Shown piece by piece: positions 19,401 to 28,711 of a stretch of 64,000 nucleotides of DNA; the stretch's first letter is position 1, and every line of letters begins with the position of its first letter. The position numbers and the translations under genes are program-made. Origin of the DNA: Enterococcus haemoperoxidus ATCC BAA-382. GTDB taxonomy: Bacteria; Bacillota; Bacilli; Lactobacillales; Enterococcaceae. The notes beneath the pieces are model-generated. The model was given only the letters and a program-made list of their open reading frames with translations. It searched no databases and was not told the origin of the DNA. The DNA lies in the NCBI RefSeq assembly GCF_000407165.1, contig NZ_KE136479.1, forward strand, positions 445,464 through 509,463, written 5' to 3'.

Positions 19401-19540
19401 TTATCTACTGTTCTTATGCGATCTTCAAAGCAGAAGAAAAAATTCAAAATCTTGATAAAAAAGGGATTTTCAAAACTTTAACTGATAAATGGTCTGAGCA
19501 AGATTTAGTCGACATTTATAAAAATCCAAAACGTCAGTAA
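16397..19540 (+). CDS. epaN: Giant modular protein: SAM methyltransferase plus GT2 domains
   Basis: A 1047-residue protein. Residues 25-180 form a class I methyltransferase (VLEFGPGNGRMTKYL; acidic IIFADVLEHLMNP). Residues 410-470 hold a beta domain (VIRGWAYSKEDKLP) also found at the EpaO N-terminus. A complete GT2 domain follows at 550-780 (PKISVAVPVYNVEEKW, DNDDE near 643, TDEDK near 671). Residues 805-1047 resemble the second EpaO GT2 domain but have lost its DxD and nucleotide motifs. ATG 16397 overlaps the epaM end; an in-frame ATG at 16373 lies deeper in epaM. A role in modifying or ending the rhamnan before EpaLM export is inferred. Confidence 0.88.
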   Translation: MKYDFEMEVDESTSVGKIVAQIKENSRVLEFGPGNGRMTKYLMEEKNCYVAIVELDKELYDHVSEFSNDGFYGNIDEEAWSKYFEGQTFDYIIFADVLEHLMNPKNALMKVKPFLSAEGQILITFPNIAHNSVLIDLFNNKLDWRETGLLDATHKSFFVQSGFEKLFEEIGLFIAKEDFTINEVGYNELESNYEDLPVEVRAAFKARPFGEVYQYFYALSAEVVDLPIRAIPENSSYRKNIHFLYDCGEEEQKEFDIQLNNVSGENKTFTIDIPKNIKLLKIFPSLTGVVVDIELTVAETIVQPSATNAVYNKETQYFFSDNQVPVIEIDDKQIAGKTMTITVDYKYEGNFSDTVHGLIDYLLEQQAENNPPKNTELMVSEKQMTKYKKVSISKFDSFVSLNIDDIVRHVEEKKTVIRGWAYSKEDKLPIDFKISAEKTVEYSVTREYRRDVIDMFELKGDQEYGFVIEVIDSEDQPTYTLNVSANNGRKLQYRLEKPNMIQPGNKIQRAMRSLQTRGLIGSMKWYFKRQEQQETPVDPSAILEEIKTFEFQPKISVAVPVYNVEEKWLDACVSSLQNQYYENWELCLADDASPSDYIKPLLKKYADADDRIKVIYREENGHISEATNSALTIATGDYIGFMDNDDELAPQALYEVVKALNEDKTIDFIYTDEDKVTESGKRFNAFYKSKWNSELILNHNYITHFVVVKRSLLEKTGGLKTEFNGAQDYDFVLRATENAENIAHIPGMMYHWRAIESSTALNPESKGYAYVAGQRAVQAAMDRRNIKANVEIAEFYGSYKINYIYDTIPKVSIVLTNDTDDINDYLKKLLEKTIYENYDIILPKSMKATIKSSSNKIVYSDGQTRDELVQSSTGEYTVLLDAGLVPTKSNWLVEMMNMVQQPTAGIVTGRVVDHRHRIENIGMSIDTEKKRLIYPEQGTPGKSLGYYYRIALPRNVQAASETCMIFRKADYLAVSGINEELGKDVMGADLSLKVAKKLDKKIIYCSYAIFKAEEKIQNLDKKGIFKTLTDKWSEQDLVDIYKNPKRQ

Positions 19541-19695
19541 GATTAGACCTTTAATTATACGGAGAACCATTATTCTTGCCACTTTGCTTGCATAGAGATA
19601 ATGGACACTACACTTACGTTTCGATCGCAACAATTGCTAAATGCTAAAGCATTAAGCCTTGAAGGTCGGACCTCTAAATACAAGGAGAGCAAAAC

Positions 19696-21840
19696 ATGAA
19701 CGATGAGATAAAGATCATTATTGATAGTATCTATCGAGAGAAACAAACAAACAACTTAACGATAACTGGCTGGGCTTTGAATACAAATTCAAAGTCCGCA
19801 CCAGTTATTTCAATCAACAATCAAGAGCAAGTATTGTCTTATGATATCAAGCGGGTTCTAAGAGAAGATGTTAACCAAATTTATGAGGTAGATGCAACTG
19901 TTTTTGCAGGATTTGAAATAAAACTAGAAGGCATCCAAAATAAAAATAAATTGGAAGTCCGTTTTGTTTCAGAGGATCTAGAGTCGAGCAAAACAGAATG
20001 GATTGACTTAGCGAAAAAACACCCTCTAATTCCTGGTACTGAGGATAAGATGGCAAGGTTGATGATAAAAGTACATAAAGGCATCAGTTACCTAAAAAGA
20101 AATGGCATAAAAAGTACAATTCAACGAGTAAAAATCGAAAAAATCAGAAATCAGTCGTCTTACCCAAGTTGGTTGGAAAGAAATGAGCATTTCGATTTTG
20201 AGAAAATCAAGGCTGAGATCAGTTCATTTGATTATCAACCTAAAATATCGATTGCCATGCCAGTTTATAATGTAGAAGAAAAATGGTTGCGTCGTTGTAT
20301 TGATTCTATTTTGATCCAAGATTATTCAAATTGGGAACTTTGTATGGCAGATGATGCTTCGACAGATCCTAAAGTGAAAGAACTTTTAACGGATTATAGT
20401 AATTCAGATGAACGGATCAAAGTTGTTTTCAGACCTGAAAATGGTCATATCAGTGAAGCGACAAACTCTTCATTAACACTCGCTACTGGAGAATTTGTGG
20501 CATTATTAGATAATGATGATGAACTACCGAGAATCGCTTTTTATGAAGTGGTTAAAGCATTGAATGAAAATCCTGAATTGGATCTACTGTATAGTGATGA
20601 AGATAAAATCGATATGGAAGGAAACCGTTCAGATCCATCATTTAAGCCAGATTGGTCGCCAGACTTATTATTAGGAACAAACTATATTTCTCATTTGGGT
20701 GTTTATCGTAGAACGATTCTTGAAGAAATCGGTGGTTTTAGAAAAGGGTATGAAGGCTCTCAAGATTACGATCTAGTCCTTCGATTTACTGAAAAAACAA
20801 CAAGTGAACGCATCAAACATATTCCTAAAGTTTTATATCACTGGCGTATGTTACCGACATCAACTGCGGTTGACCAATCGTCAAAAGGTTACGCATTTGA
20901 AGCTGGCCTAAGAGCGGTTCAAGATGCTTTAGTTCGTAGAGGAATCAAAGGCCATGCTACTCATGGTCGGGCAAATGGATTATATGATGTTTATTATGAT
21001 ATCGAATCCGAAGAGTTAGTTTCGATCATTATTCCAACTAAAAACGGGTATAAAGATGTTAAACGTTGTGTCTCTTCAATCATTGAAAAAACGACCTATA
21101 AAAACTATGAAATCATTATCGCGGATAACGGCAGTACAGATGAAAAGATGAAAGAACTTTATGATTCATTTAAGCAGCAACTTGGTGTGCGTTTTCGTAT
21201 AATTGTGATCGATATTCCATTTAACTTTTCGAAAATCAATAATATTGCAGCAAAAGAGGCAAAAGGTAATTATCTCTTATTCTTGAATAATGATACCGAA
21301 GTGATCAATGCTGATTGGCTTAAACTAATGGTTTCTTTTGCTCAGCAAGAACGAATCGGTTGTGTTGGTGCAAAACTATTATATCCAAATAACACGATCC
21401 AGCATGCTGGTGTGATTTTAGGATTGGGTGGAATTGCAGGTCACGGACATTATGGCTATCCACATGGAGATTTAGGCTATTTTGGGAAATTAGCTTTGAA
21501 CGTTGATTATTTAGCTGTGACAGCAGCTTGTCTATTGATGAAAAAACAAGATTTTGAAGCTGTTTCTGGTTTTGATGAAGACTTCACTGTAGCGTTTAAT
21601 GATGTCGATCTTTGTTTAAAGGTAAAGGAATTAGGTCGAGATAACGTGTGGCTTCATGAAGCAGAACTTTATCATTTTGAATCTCAAACAAGAGGATATG
21701 ATGATAAAGGGAAAAAGAAAAAACGTTTTGAAAAAGAAAAAGTGATGATGGAACATAAATGGTCGACGTTGATAGAAGATGATCCATTTTATAATCCTAA
21801 TTTGACAAGAGAAATACCTAATTTTTCATATAGAGACTAG
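19696..21840 (+). CDS. epaO: Tandem GT2 glycosyltransferase
   Basis: A 714-residue paralogue of EpaN. Residues 15-90 form the shared beta domain (TITGWALNTNSK). GT2 domain 1 spans about 183-420 (PKISIAMPVYNVEEKW, LDNDDELPR, YSDEDK). GT2 domain 2 spans 442-700 (VSIIIPTKNGYKDVKR, IADNGSTDE, FLNNDTEV). Both catalytic domains look intact, so it may add two linkages, as tandem rhamnan synthases do. AAGGAGAG lies before the ATG, 155 bases after epaN. No membrane segments are seen; it should act at the inner membrane face. Confidence 0.9.
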   Translation: MNDEIKIIIDSIYREKQTNNLTITGWALNTNSKSAPVISINNQEQVLSYDIKRVLREDVNQIYEVDATVFAGFEIKLEGIQNKNKLEVRFVSEDLESSKTEWIDLAKKHPLIPGTEDKMARLMIKVHKGISYLKRNGIKSTIQRVKIEKIRNQSSYPSWLERNEHFDFEKIKAEISSFDYQPKISIAMPVYNVEEKWLRRCIDSILIQDYSNWELCMADDASTDPKVKELLTDYSNSDERIKVVFRPENGHISEATNSSLTLATGEFVALLDNDDELPRIAFYEVVKALNENPELDLLYSDEDKIDMEGNRSDPSFKPDWSPDLLLGTNYISHLGVYRRTILEEIGGFRKGYEGSQDYDLVLRFTEKTTSERIKHIPKVLYHWRMLPTSTAVDQSSKGYAFEAGLRAVQDALVRRGIKGHATHGRANGLYDVYYDIESEELVSIIIPTKNGYKDVKRCVSSIIEKTTYKNYEIIIADNGSTDEKMKELYDSFKQQLGVRFRIIVIDIPFNFSKINNIAAKEAKGNYLLFLNNDTEVINADWLKLMVSFAQQERIGCVGAKLLYPNNTIQHAGVILGLGGIAGHGHYGYPHGDLGYFGKLALNVDYLAVTAACLLMKKQDFEAVSGFDEDFTVAFNDVDLCLKVKELGRDNVWLHEAELYHFESQTRGYDDKGKKKKRFEKEKVMMEHKWSTLIEDDPFYNPNLTREIPNFSYRD

Positions 21841-21884
21841 GCGTATAAAACGCGTTTTGTATGATACTGGAAATGGAGTAATTT

Positions 21885-23852
21885 ATGGACAAATCAATGG
21901 CGATGCACAGAGGAAGAAAGCAAAAAAATAGTATCAAAATAAAGATTATAGAAAGCCTAGATAGTCTAATCAAGGCAAGATTTATAATTGTATTCATTAT
22001 TTTTGTACTTATGTTACTGTTTAAAGTTCATGGCAGTTCTATCAATCTGTGGGATCAATATGTTTCTGATTATAGTGATGGAGCTGATTCAGGGTTAATC
22101 TTTGGAACGCCAAGACAAATCCGCTCTGATGAATGGTTAGTTCAAACACCTTATAGTTTATCGCAAACACAAACTGGCTTTAGAGCACATAATGAAGTAA
22201 TCACACTTAACGGACAAGATATGACTGTAGGATATAATTCGCCAGCATTTACTTTGGCTACTATTGCTAAACCTTTTACTTGGGGATATGTGTTATTAGG
22301 AAAAGAATATGGACTTTCTTGGTATTGGGGAATTAAGTTAATCGGACTAGTTCTATTCTCTTTTGAAATTGGCTTGATTTTGTCTAGAAGAAACAAATAC
22401 ATCGCTCTTTTAACAAGTTTGTGGATACCGTTCTCCTCAGCTATACAATGGTGGTTTGTTTCACCGGTCGGTGATTTGGTTTTCTTTATGTTAGGCTTTT
22501 TGACAGCGATCTATAATTATTTTTATTATCATGAAAATAAACCAAAAAGAATGGCATTTTCCATTATATCCGCAATCTGTGCATCTGGTTTTATTTTAGT
22601 TTTGTATCCTGCTCTGCAGGTACCTTTTGGGTATTTGATTTTATTATTCTTAGTAGGATTCTTCTTAGAGTTTAAATCAAAACTTGTATTGGATAAATTT
22701 GATGGCCTATTTATCGGTTTGGCTGTTTTGATTACACTGATTCTTGTTGGTGGTTCGATTTTATTTTCCTGGGATTCAATATACGCAGTTATGCACACAA
22801 TTTATCCAGGAAATAGAATAAGTACGGGTGGCGATTTTGATAAAAAAGATATCTTTTTATTTTTAATGAATTGGAAAATGAGTTTTACAGATGTCAGTTA
22901 TAGTAATAATTCCGAATTAAGTGGTTTTTATCAATTCTTTTTTGTAATACTACCACTGGCACCTGTTCTTTTTTATAAAAAAGTTAAGGATAATTATTAC
23001 GGTTTTTTACTATTTATTTATAGCTGTATTCAATTATTATGGGTCCTTGTTAAATTTCCAATGTCATTTGCTAAAATCACTCTATGGTCATTTGTACCAG
23101 AAGAGCGTGCATTACTTTCATTTAGCTTCACTGCAGTGTTGTTGAGTGTGTGGTTTATATCCTATATTTGGGAACAGAATAAGATCGATAAAATTGCTAT
23201 TATCGGAATAATAGCGCTGAATGCTACTGCTTATTTCTATGCTTTATACAGAGGTAACTTACGGTTATATCTAAGTAAAACAGAAATTATTATTATCCTA
23301 GTAATGAGTATATTGATACTATCAAGCTTGCTTCTTAAGCGAAAAGGATTGTTTTCAATTTTATTTGTTAGTGTCATATTATTTACAGGTTTAACCGTCA
23401 ATCCTATTGCAAGAGGTGTTGCACCTATCTATGACAAAAAAATTGGGCATAAAATCACAGAAATAAATCGGACAGATCCTAATCAATTATGGGTGGGAGA
23501 ACGATTGATGTATAGTTATTTGCCAATGTTTGGGGTTCATACATTCAATGGTGTTGCTTTTACTCCAGATATGACGATGTGGAAAGTATTGGATGCAGAC
23601 GGTAAACAAGAAAAAATCTATAATCGATATGCTCATATTCATGCAGATATTACAAATGAAAAACCAGATCTAGAGTTATTAAATTCAGATGCTCTACTCG
23701 TTCGTTTAGATAGCGAGAGTATCAAGAAAATTGGAATCAAGTATTTGGTAACGTATAAAGAAATTAATAGTTTAGCAACAGATGATGTGAAGTTTGATAA
23801 ACTTTATGGACCAGATAAAGATGGAGCATATATTTATAAGGCTATATATTAG
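21885..23852 (+). CDS. epaP: Large multi-pass membrane protein, GT-C-like (candidate outer-face transferase)
   Basis: A 655-residue protein with at least twelve hydrophobic segments. A first transmembrane helix near residue 30 is followed by a polar loop with FGTPRQIRSDEWLVQTPYSL, a conserved feature of large bacterial membrane glycan proteins. The C-terminal 130 residues are hydrophilic and probably extracellular. The topology is that of GT-C enzymes that use undecaprenyl-phosphate sugars outside the cell, which would suit the EpaI/J/K module. That link is inference. GGAG lies before the ATG and epaQ follows after 37 bases. Confidence 0.7.
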   Translation: MDKSMAMHRGRKQKNSIKIKIIESLDSLIKARFIIVFIIFVLMLLFKVHGSSINLWDQYVSDYSDGADSGLIFGTPRQIRSDEWLVQTPYSLSQTQTGFRAHNEVITLNGQDMTVGYNSPAFTLATIAKPFTWGYVLLGKEYGLSWYWGIKLIGLVLFSFEIGLILSRRNKYIALLTSLWIPFSSAIQWWFVSPVGDLVFFMLGFLTAIYNYFYYHENKPKRMAFSIISAICASGFILVLYPALQVPFGYLILLFLVGFFLEFKSKLVLDKFDGLFIGLAVLITLILVGGSILFSWDSIYAVMHTIYPGNRISTGGDFDKKDIFLFLMNWKMSFTDVSYSNNSELSGFYQFFFVILPLAPVLFYKKVKDNYYGFLLFIYSCIQLLWVLVKFPMSFAKITLWSFVPEERALLSFSFTAVLLSVWFISYIWEQNKIDKIAIIGIIALNATAYFYALYRGNLRLYLSKTEIIIILVMSILILSSLLLKRKGLFSILFVSVILFTGLTVNPIARGVAPIYDKKIGHKITEINRTDPNQLWVGERLMYSYLPMFGVHTFNGVAFTPDMTMWKVLDADGKQEKIYNRYAHIHADITNEKPDLELLNSDALLVRLDSESIKKIGIKYLVTYKEINSLATDDVKFDKLYGPDKDGAYIYKAIY

Positions 23853-23889
23853 CAGACATTAAAATCATGAATGGAGGCATAAACATAAA

Positions 23890-25086
23890 ATGGAAAAACT
23901 ACTTAGCAAAGTAAGCAATCTAATTTTAATTGCCACAATTGCCAGTTCTTATTTATTATGGACTGCAGGCCTGAATACAGAAACAATGATGAAATTTTAC
24001 TCACACTACGAATACAGTTTATTAATCTGTTTGATTGTTATTCTTTTACTTAATATAAAAAAATTAGATAAGACTGATTTCTTGCTGATTGGTACGAGTG
24101 GGGTTATCTTTATCTTTTATACGCTGACATCTTCAATTCGTCATAGTAATCGTTTTATCAATGCTAGCATTATGGTCATTATGCTATTGATATTATGTTA
24201 TAGAAAAACGAAATTTGATAAAATTGATTTTGGAATTTTAGGTGCGATCATCGCTACTTTTTTTGGAATCACTTTATATAGAATTTTTACTGAGCTTCCC
24301 AAAATCGTTGCGCCGCATTCTATTTGGCAACGTGGTAATGAGTTTGACTCTATTTGGATTAACAGTAATACAATTGGAGCATCAGTGCTGTTTATGGTAA
24401 TGATGCTATCTATTATTATAAAGCAAGCGTCAGGAAGTTTGATAAAATGGTTGGTAATACCTGTCTATGCTGCAGGAATAGCAGCAATTTGGGTTTGTCA
24501 GGCAAAGACGGCTTTCGCGGTTTTAATTTTATTTATTGTAATAGATAACCTACTGCCTAAACGATTCATTAAAAGTAACTGGCTGTGGTTGACTCTATTT
24601 TCACTAGTCCTAATCTTATTTCCGTTCATTTTTTATTATTGTGCTAACCTATCAACAATTAAATTTTTTTCAGGTAGAGAAAATTTATGGAAAGAATTTT
24701 TTGATTTTTGGTTTGTAAATAAGCAAAATGTCTTAATTGGGATGAAACCGTATGTCTTCCATTGGAAAAACTTAGGCATGCACAATAGTTACTTAAGTAT
24801 CTTAAATAATCTAGGTATTCTAGGATATACGCTATTCTCGTTCTTTATTTTTGGTCAATTCTATTTTATGAGAAAAAAAGGAAGCTATTCAACTACTCAA
24901 ATCAGTCTTGCTATAGCTTTTTTATGTGTGTTTGTTCTTTCTACTATGGAGGATATTTTGGTCTCTTATCATTGGATTCCATTGGCTTTTAGTTTTTTTG
25001 GCATATTAATTCAAAAAAATGGATCACATTTAAATAATGAACAAGACTTATCTCATAGAAATAAAAGAAGAAAACAACTGTCATAA
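23890..25086 (+). CDS. epaQ: O-antigen ligase/polymerase-like membrane protein
   Basis: A 398-residue protein with ten to twelve membrane helices. WINSNTIGASVLFMVMM and MHNSYLSILNNLGILGYTLF match the Wzy_C/WaaL pattern, with a periplasm-side loop before the HNSYL motif. Members polymerise or ligate undecaprenyl-linked glycans at the outer membrane face. It may join the decoration built from EpaR-primed units to the rhamnan; this follows from context. The C-terminus is short, polar and basic. GGAGG precedes the ATG. Confidence 0.78.
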   Translation: MEKLLSKVSNLILIATIASSYLLWTAGLNTETMMKFYSHYEYSLLICLIVILLLNIKKLDKTDFLLIGTSGVIFIFYTLTSSIRHSNRFINASIMVIMLLILCYRKTKFDKIDFGILGAIIATFFGITLYRIFTELPKIVAPHSIWQRGNEFDSIWINSNTIGASVLFMVMMLSIIIKQASGSLIKWLVIPVYAAGIAAIWVCQAKTAFAVLILFIVIDNLLPKRFIKSNWLWLTLFSLVLILFPFIFYYCANLSTIKFFSGRENLWKEFFDFWFVNKQNVLIGMKPYVFHWKNLGMHNSYLSILNNLGILGYTLFSFFIFGQFYFMRKKGSYSTTQISLAIAFLCVFVLSTMEDILVSYHWIPLAFSFFGILIQKNGSHLNNEQDLSHRNKRRKQLS

Positions 25087-25193
25087 GGGTAGTAACAGAT
25101 TAAGGTGTTTTTTTTTAAGAGATATGATATTATTAGGGATGTAGCATTTATAAATAGCAATCTCAGTATTTTTAATGAGAAAGGAATAAAGTA

Positions 25194-26588
25194 ATGGTAA
25201 CTAAGAATGAATGGAACAATGCAAAGAGAATAATAATTATTATTTTTGATATTTTAGTATTTCATTTTTCCATTTTTGCAGGGTTTTGGCTAAAATTTGG
25301 AATGAATATCCCACAATATAATTTCGTGTCATATGAGCATTCAGTAGTGTATATCACAATTATTTTTGTTTTTTTAAACTTGTTGTTAGGAACATACGTA
25401 TTTTATAATCGAACGGTCAATGACATCGTGTTTGTAACCGTGATAGGCCAAGTGCTGACTATCTTGTCTATTATGATTGTCGGTTTTGTTGGGCGTTGGT
25501 TCTCATTTCCGCGCTCAGTGTTGATTTATTCATTTATTGTTGGAATGATTTTGTTAAGTTTGTATAGAATGTTTATCTATTTTGTATACTTACGCATCAG
25601 TGAAGAAAAACGTGTTGTTATTATAGGATCAGCTAAAAGTACAATATCCGCAACGGCTAACTTTTTAACACACAAAAATAAAAAGCACAAAGTTGTTGAT
25701 GTGATCCAGGCTAATTATTTTGAAAATTTAAAAAAAATCTTATCTAATGTTGACATTGTTTACATAGCAAGTCATATTGATGAAGAAGAGAAGCTAGATA
25801 TATACGAATTAGTTATTGAACATGAAAAGAAATTATTTTTAAATACAAGCTTTGAAAATCTTGTTATGTTAAAACCTAATATGATGAATTTTGAAGATGA
25901 AAGCATCATTGAAGTATCTGATTTTAAAATTAAACCAGAATATGATTTCATAAAACGTTTATTTGATCTTGTAATAGCATTGTTATTATTAGTAATAACG
26001 TCTCCTATTATTTTGATTACAGCGATTTTGGTAAAAGTAACTTCAGCTGGACCTGTTGTTTACAAGCAAACAAGAATTACTTTAGGTCAAAAAGAATTTT
26101 CTATATTAAAATTTAGAACAATGTCAGCTACGGCAGAAGTAAATACTGGGCCAGTCTTGTCTTCAAGTAATGATAGCCGTGTTACGACTGTTGGAAGATA
26201 TTTGAGAGCTCTTAGAATAGATGAATTGCCTCAATTGTTCAATGTTTTAAAGGGTGACATGTCTATAGTTGGACCACGCCCAGAACGTCCTTTTTTTGTA
26301 GATCAATTTAAAGAAGAAAATAAACACTATTACTTAAGACATAATGTACGAGCGGGCATTACTGGATATGCTCAAGTTTATGGGAAATATGCTTCTGACT
26401 ATAATAGTAAATTAAATTTTGATTTACTTTATATCAAAAACTATTCAGTGTTATTAGATATGAAAATATTGTTGCAAACAATTAAGATTCTTTTTGATAA
26501 AATTTCATCAAAAGGTGTTGATGAAGAAGAACAAAGAGAAATTGAAAAAAACTTATTTTCTAAAAACAACATAAAGGTTTGGAATTAG
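25194..26588 (+). CDS. epaR: Undecaprenyl-phosphate sugar phosphotransferase (priming enzyme)
   Basis: A 464-residue polyisoprenyl-phosphate hexose-1-phosphate transferase of the WbaP/EpsE type. Four to five N-terminal helices and a Rossmann-like region (VVIIGSAKSTISA) precede a re-entrant helix (FDLVIALLLLVITSPIILIT). The catalytic core has EFSILKFRTM, RIDELPQLFNVLKGDMSIVG and GPRPERP. It loads the first sugar-phosphate onto undecaprenyl phosphate, starting a second lipid-linked glycan next to the EpaA one. It ends the conserved part of the locus. GAAAGGAA precedes the ATG. Confidence 0.93.
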   Translation: MVTKNEWNNAKRIIIIIFDILVFHFSIFAGFWLKFGMNIPQYNFVSYEHSVVYITIIFVFLNLLLGTYVFYNRTVNDIVFVTVIGQVLTILSIMIVGFVGRWFSFPRSVLIYSFIVGMILLSLYRMFIYFVYLRISEEKRVVIIGSAKSTISATANFLTHKNKKHKVVDVIQANYFENLKKILSNVDIVYIASHIDEEEKLDIYELVIEHEKKLFLNTSFENLVMLKPNMMNFEDESIIEVSDFKIKPEYDFIKRLFDLVIALLLLVITSPIILITAILVKVTSAGPVVYKQTRITLGQKEFSILKFRTMSATAEVNTGPVLSSSNDSRVTTVGRYLRALRIDELPQLFNVLKGDMSIVGPRPERPFFVDQFKEENKHYYLRHNVRAGITGYAQVYGKYASDYNSKLNFDLLYIKNYSVLLDMKILLQTIKILFDKISSKGVDEEEQREIEKNLFSKNNIKVWN

Positions 26589-26618
26589 CTTGGGAAATGG
26601 AGAATAAAAACTATAATG

Positions 26619-26651
26619 TATGGATAGATTTGTTTTTTGAATCTATCCATA
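26619..26651 (+). terminator. 12-bp perfect hairpin after epaR
   Basis: The arms 26619-26630 and 26640-26651 pair perfectly around a T-rich 9-base loop. Only ATTTC follows, so termination is likely partial. It lies at the border between conserved epa genes and the variable cluster. Confidence 0.5.
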
Positions 26652-26685
26652 TTTCTAAATTAGGCTAATTTAAGTGGAGGAAAAA

Positions 26686-27810
26686 ATGAGTAAAGTACAT
26701 AATAATTCAGAAAAAACACCCAAAAAAAGAGTTTTGGTTTTTGGAATGAGTAATCTTTTGGGTGGCGTAGAAACATACATGTTAAATTATTACAATCATT
26801 TAGACCGTTCAAAGATACAAGTAGATTTTGTCACAATGTATCCAACAATGTATTTCGAAAAAGAAGTGGAAGCTAAAGGGGCTAAAGTATACCATGTAAC
26901 TGAAGTTAAAAAAAATCCTCAAAAATTCATTTCGGAGATAAAATCTATTTTATTAAATGGCAACTACGATATTGTTCATATAAATATGCTTTCAGCAGCT
27001 AATATTTTACCCGTTACAATAGCTAAAAGTATGGGTGTGAAAAAGATATTTGTTCATTCTCATAATGCGAATACACCTAATGGTTTGTTAAGAAAAGTAA
27101 TGCATCAATGGAACAAAAGAAAAATAGTCAGATTAGCAACTGATTATCTAGCATGTTCAAGAAAAGCAGGAACATGGTTATTTGGAGAGCAACTTGAGGA
27201 CCAGTTAGTAATCATTCCAAATGCAGTAGAAATTGATCAATTCAAATTTGACTCAGACATTCGTTCTGAAGTTAGAAAAGAATTGAAAATAGATGAAGAT
27301 CAGTTAGTTATTGGACATGTAGGAGCATTTAGAGAACAAAAGAATCATGATTTTCTTATTGATATTTTCGCAGCAATTCATAAAAGGAATGACAAAGCTG
27401 TGTTAATCTTAGTCGGCCAAGGAGAGCTCCAAGAAAAAATTCAAAATAAAGTTAAACAATTAAATTTAGAAGATAATATTAAATTTTTAGGGGTTAGACA
27501 AGATTCTAATCGTTTATACCAAGTCATGGATGTTTTCGTGTTACCTTCATTATTTGAGGGGCTTCCAGTTGTAGGGGTTGAAGCACAAGCCGCAGGGTTA
27601 CCACTTATTGTGTCAGATCAGGTGACAAGTGAGCTAGAAATAACAAGTAACTGTCAATTCTTAACGATTGATGATCCTGAGCTATGGGCAGATGCTGTTT
27701 TAGCAATCGAACCTAGTGATAGAGATATGTCAGAGGTTTTTTCAAAAAATGGCTATGATATTGATGTGGCCAGCAGAATTTTAAATGATTTATATTGTGA
27801 ATCAAAATAA
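26686..27810 (+). CDS. GT4 family glycosyltransferase
   Basis: A 374-residue GT-B enzyme. The N-terminal acceptor domain starts with GMSNLLGGVETYMLNYYNHL, a typical GT4 glycine loop. The donor domain holds IGHVGAFREQKNHDFLIDIF and the EX7E region FVLPSLFEGLPVVGVEAQAA. The sugar cannot be told. I chose ATG 26686 because GGAGG (26676-26680) is 5 bases upstream; the in-frame GTG at 26674 overlaps that site. It opens the variable decoration cluster. Confidence 0.9.
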   Translation: MSKVHNNSEKTPKKRVLVFGMSNLLGGVETYMLNYYNHLDRSKIQVDFVTMYPTMYFEKEVEAKGAKVYHVTEVKKNPQKFISEIKSILLNGNYDIVHINMLSAANILPVTIAKSMGVKKIFVHSHNANTPNGLLRKVMHQWNKRKIVRLATDYLACSRKAGTWLFGEQLEDQLVIIPNAVEIDQFKFDSDIRSEVRKELKIDEDQLVIGHVGAFREQKNHDFLIDIFAAIHKRNDKAVLILVGQGELQEKIQNKVKQLNLEDNIKFLGVRQDSNRLYQVMDVFVLPSLFEGLPVVGVEAQAAGLPLIVSDQVTSELEITSNCQFLTIDDPELWADAVLAIEPSDRDMSEVFSKNGYDIDVASRILNDLYCESK

Positions 27811-27831
27811 TGAATATGGTGAGATGATAAA

Positions 27832-28656
27832 ATGAAAGTTGAAAAAATTAGTGTTCTCATGTCCATCTATAAAAATGAGAACCCAAGCTACTTTAAGGAA
27901 GCAATAAATAGCGTTTTTGAGCAGACATTACAGCCAGAAGAGATACTATTAGTAGAAGACGGGCCTCTGACAGACGAGTTGAATGCAATGATTTCTGAAA
28001 TTAAATCAAAAGTCGGCAAACAATTAACAATTGTCCCTTTGGCAGAAAATGTGGGATTGGGAAAAGCATTAGCAGTTGGAGTTGAATCTTGTCGCAATGA
28101 ATTAATTGCACGTATGGATTGTGATGATATAATGATTCCAAGTCGTTTAGAAGAGCAGTTTGAAGAAATGAAAAAGAATGCTTCATTAGCTATTGTAGGT
28201 TCTAACATAATAGAATTTCATGATGAAATCGATAATGTTTTAGGCTATAAAAAAATGCCTGCAAGTAATGAAGAAATTCGTGAATTCTCCAAAAAAAGAA
28301 ACCCATTTAATCATATGACTGTTATGTTCAGAAAAGAGTTAGTAATGAGGGAAGGAAATTATCAGCCCCTAAAGGGATTTGAAGATTATTATTTATGGGT
28401 TCGATTATTAAAAGCTGGCTATACTGCTAAAAATATCCAAAAAGACTTAGTATATGCTAGAACTGGATTAGATATGTATGCTCGTAGAGGAGGATTTAAT
28501 TATTTGATACCAGGTCTAAAAGCTAGAAAAAAAATTTATCAAGAAGGCTTAGGGAGTTTTAGAGATTATCTATTTGTCTCTTCAGTCCATGTATGTGTCA
28601 GTTTGATGCCTAATAAGATGCGCGGCTGGTTTTATGAGAAAAAATTACGGAATTGA
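27832..28656 (+). CDS. GT2 family glycosyltransferase
   Basis: A 274-residue GT-A enzyme. ISVLMSIYKNENPSYFKEAI opens the fold, LLVEDGPLTDEL is the nucleotide loop and ARMDCDDIMIPSRLEEQ the metal site. The acceptor side has NPFNHMTVMFRKELV and LKGFEDYYLWVRLL. This pattern is common in capsule and exopolysaccharide transferases that add galactose or N-acetylhexosamine. Specificity is not inferable. It follows the GT4 gene by 21 bases. Confidence 0.88.
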   Translation: MKVEKISVLMSIYKNENPSYFKEAINSVFEQTLQPEEILLVEDGPLTDELNAMISEIKSKVGKQLTIVPLAENVGLGKALAVGVESCRNELIARMDCDDIMIPSRLEEQFEEMKKNASLAIVGSNIIEFHDEIDNVLGYKKMPASNEEIREFSKKRNPFNHMTVMFRKELVMREGNYQPLKGFEDYYLWVRLLKAGYTAKNIQKDLVYARTGLDMYARRGGFNYLIPGLKARKKIYQEGLGSFRDYLFVSSVHVCVSLMPNKMRGWFYEKKLRN

Positions 28657-28711
28657 TTATTAAAAGAATGATAAAAATGATGGGGAACAACCTATAGAGA
28701 AGGAGAAAAAG

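Noticed and set aside
27888-28208. 106-codon minus-strand frame opposite the GT2 gene
   Set aside because: The plus strand carries a clear glycosyltransferase; the antisense frame has no start signal or recognisable domain.
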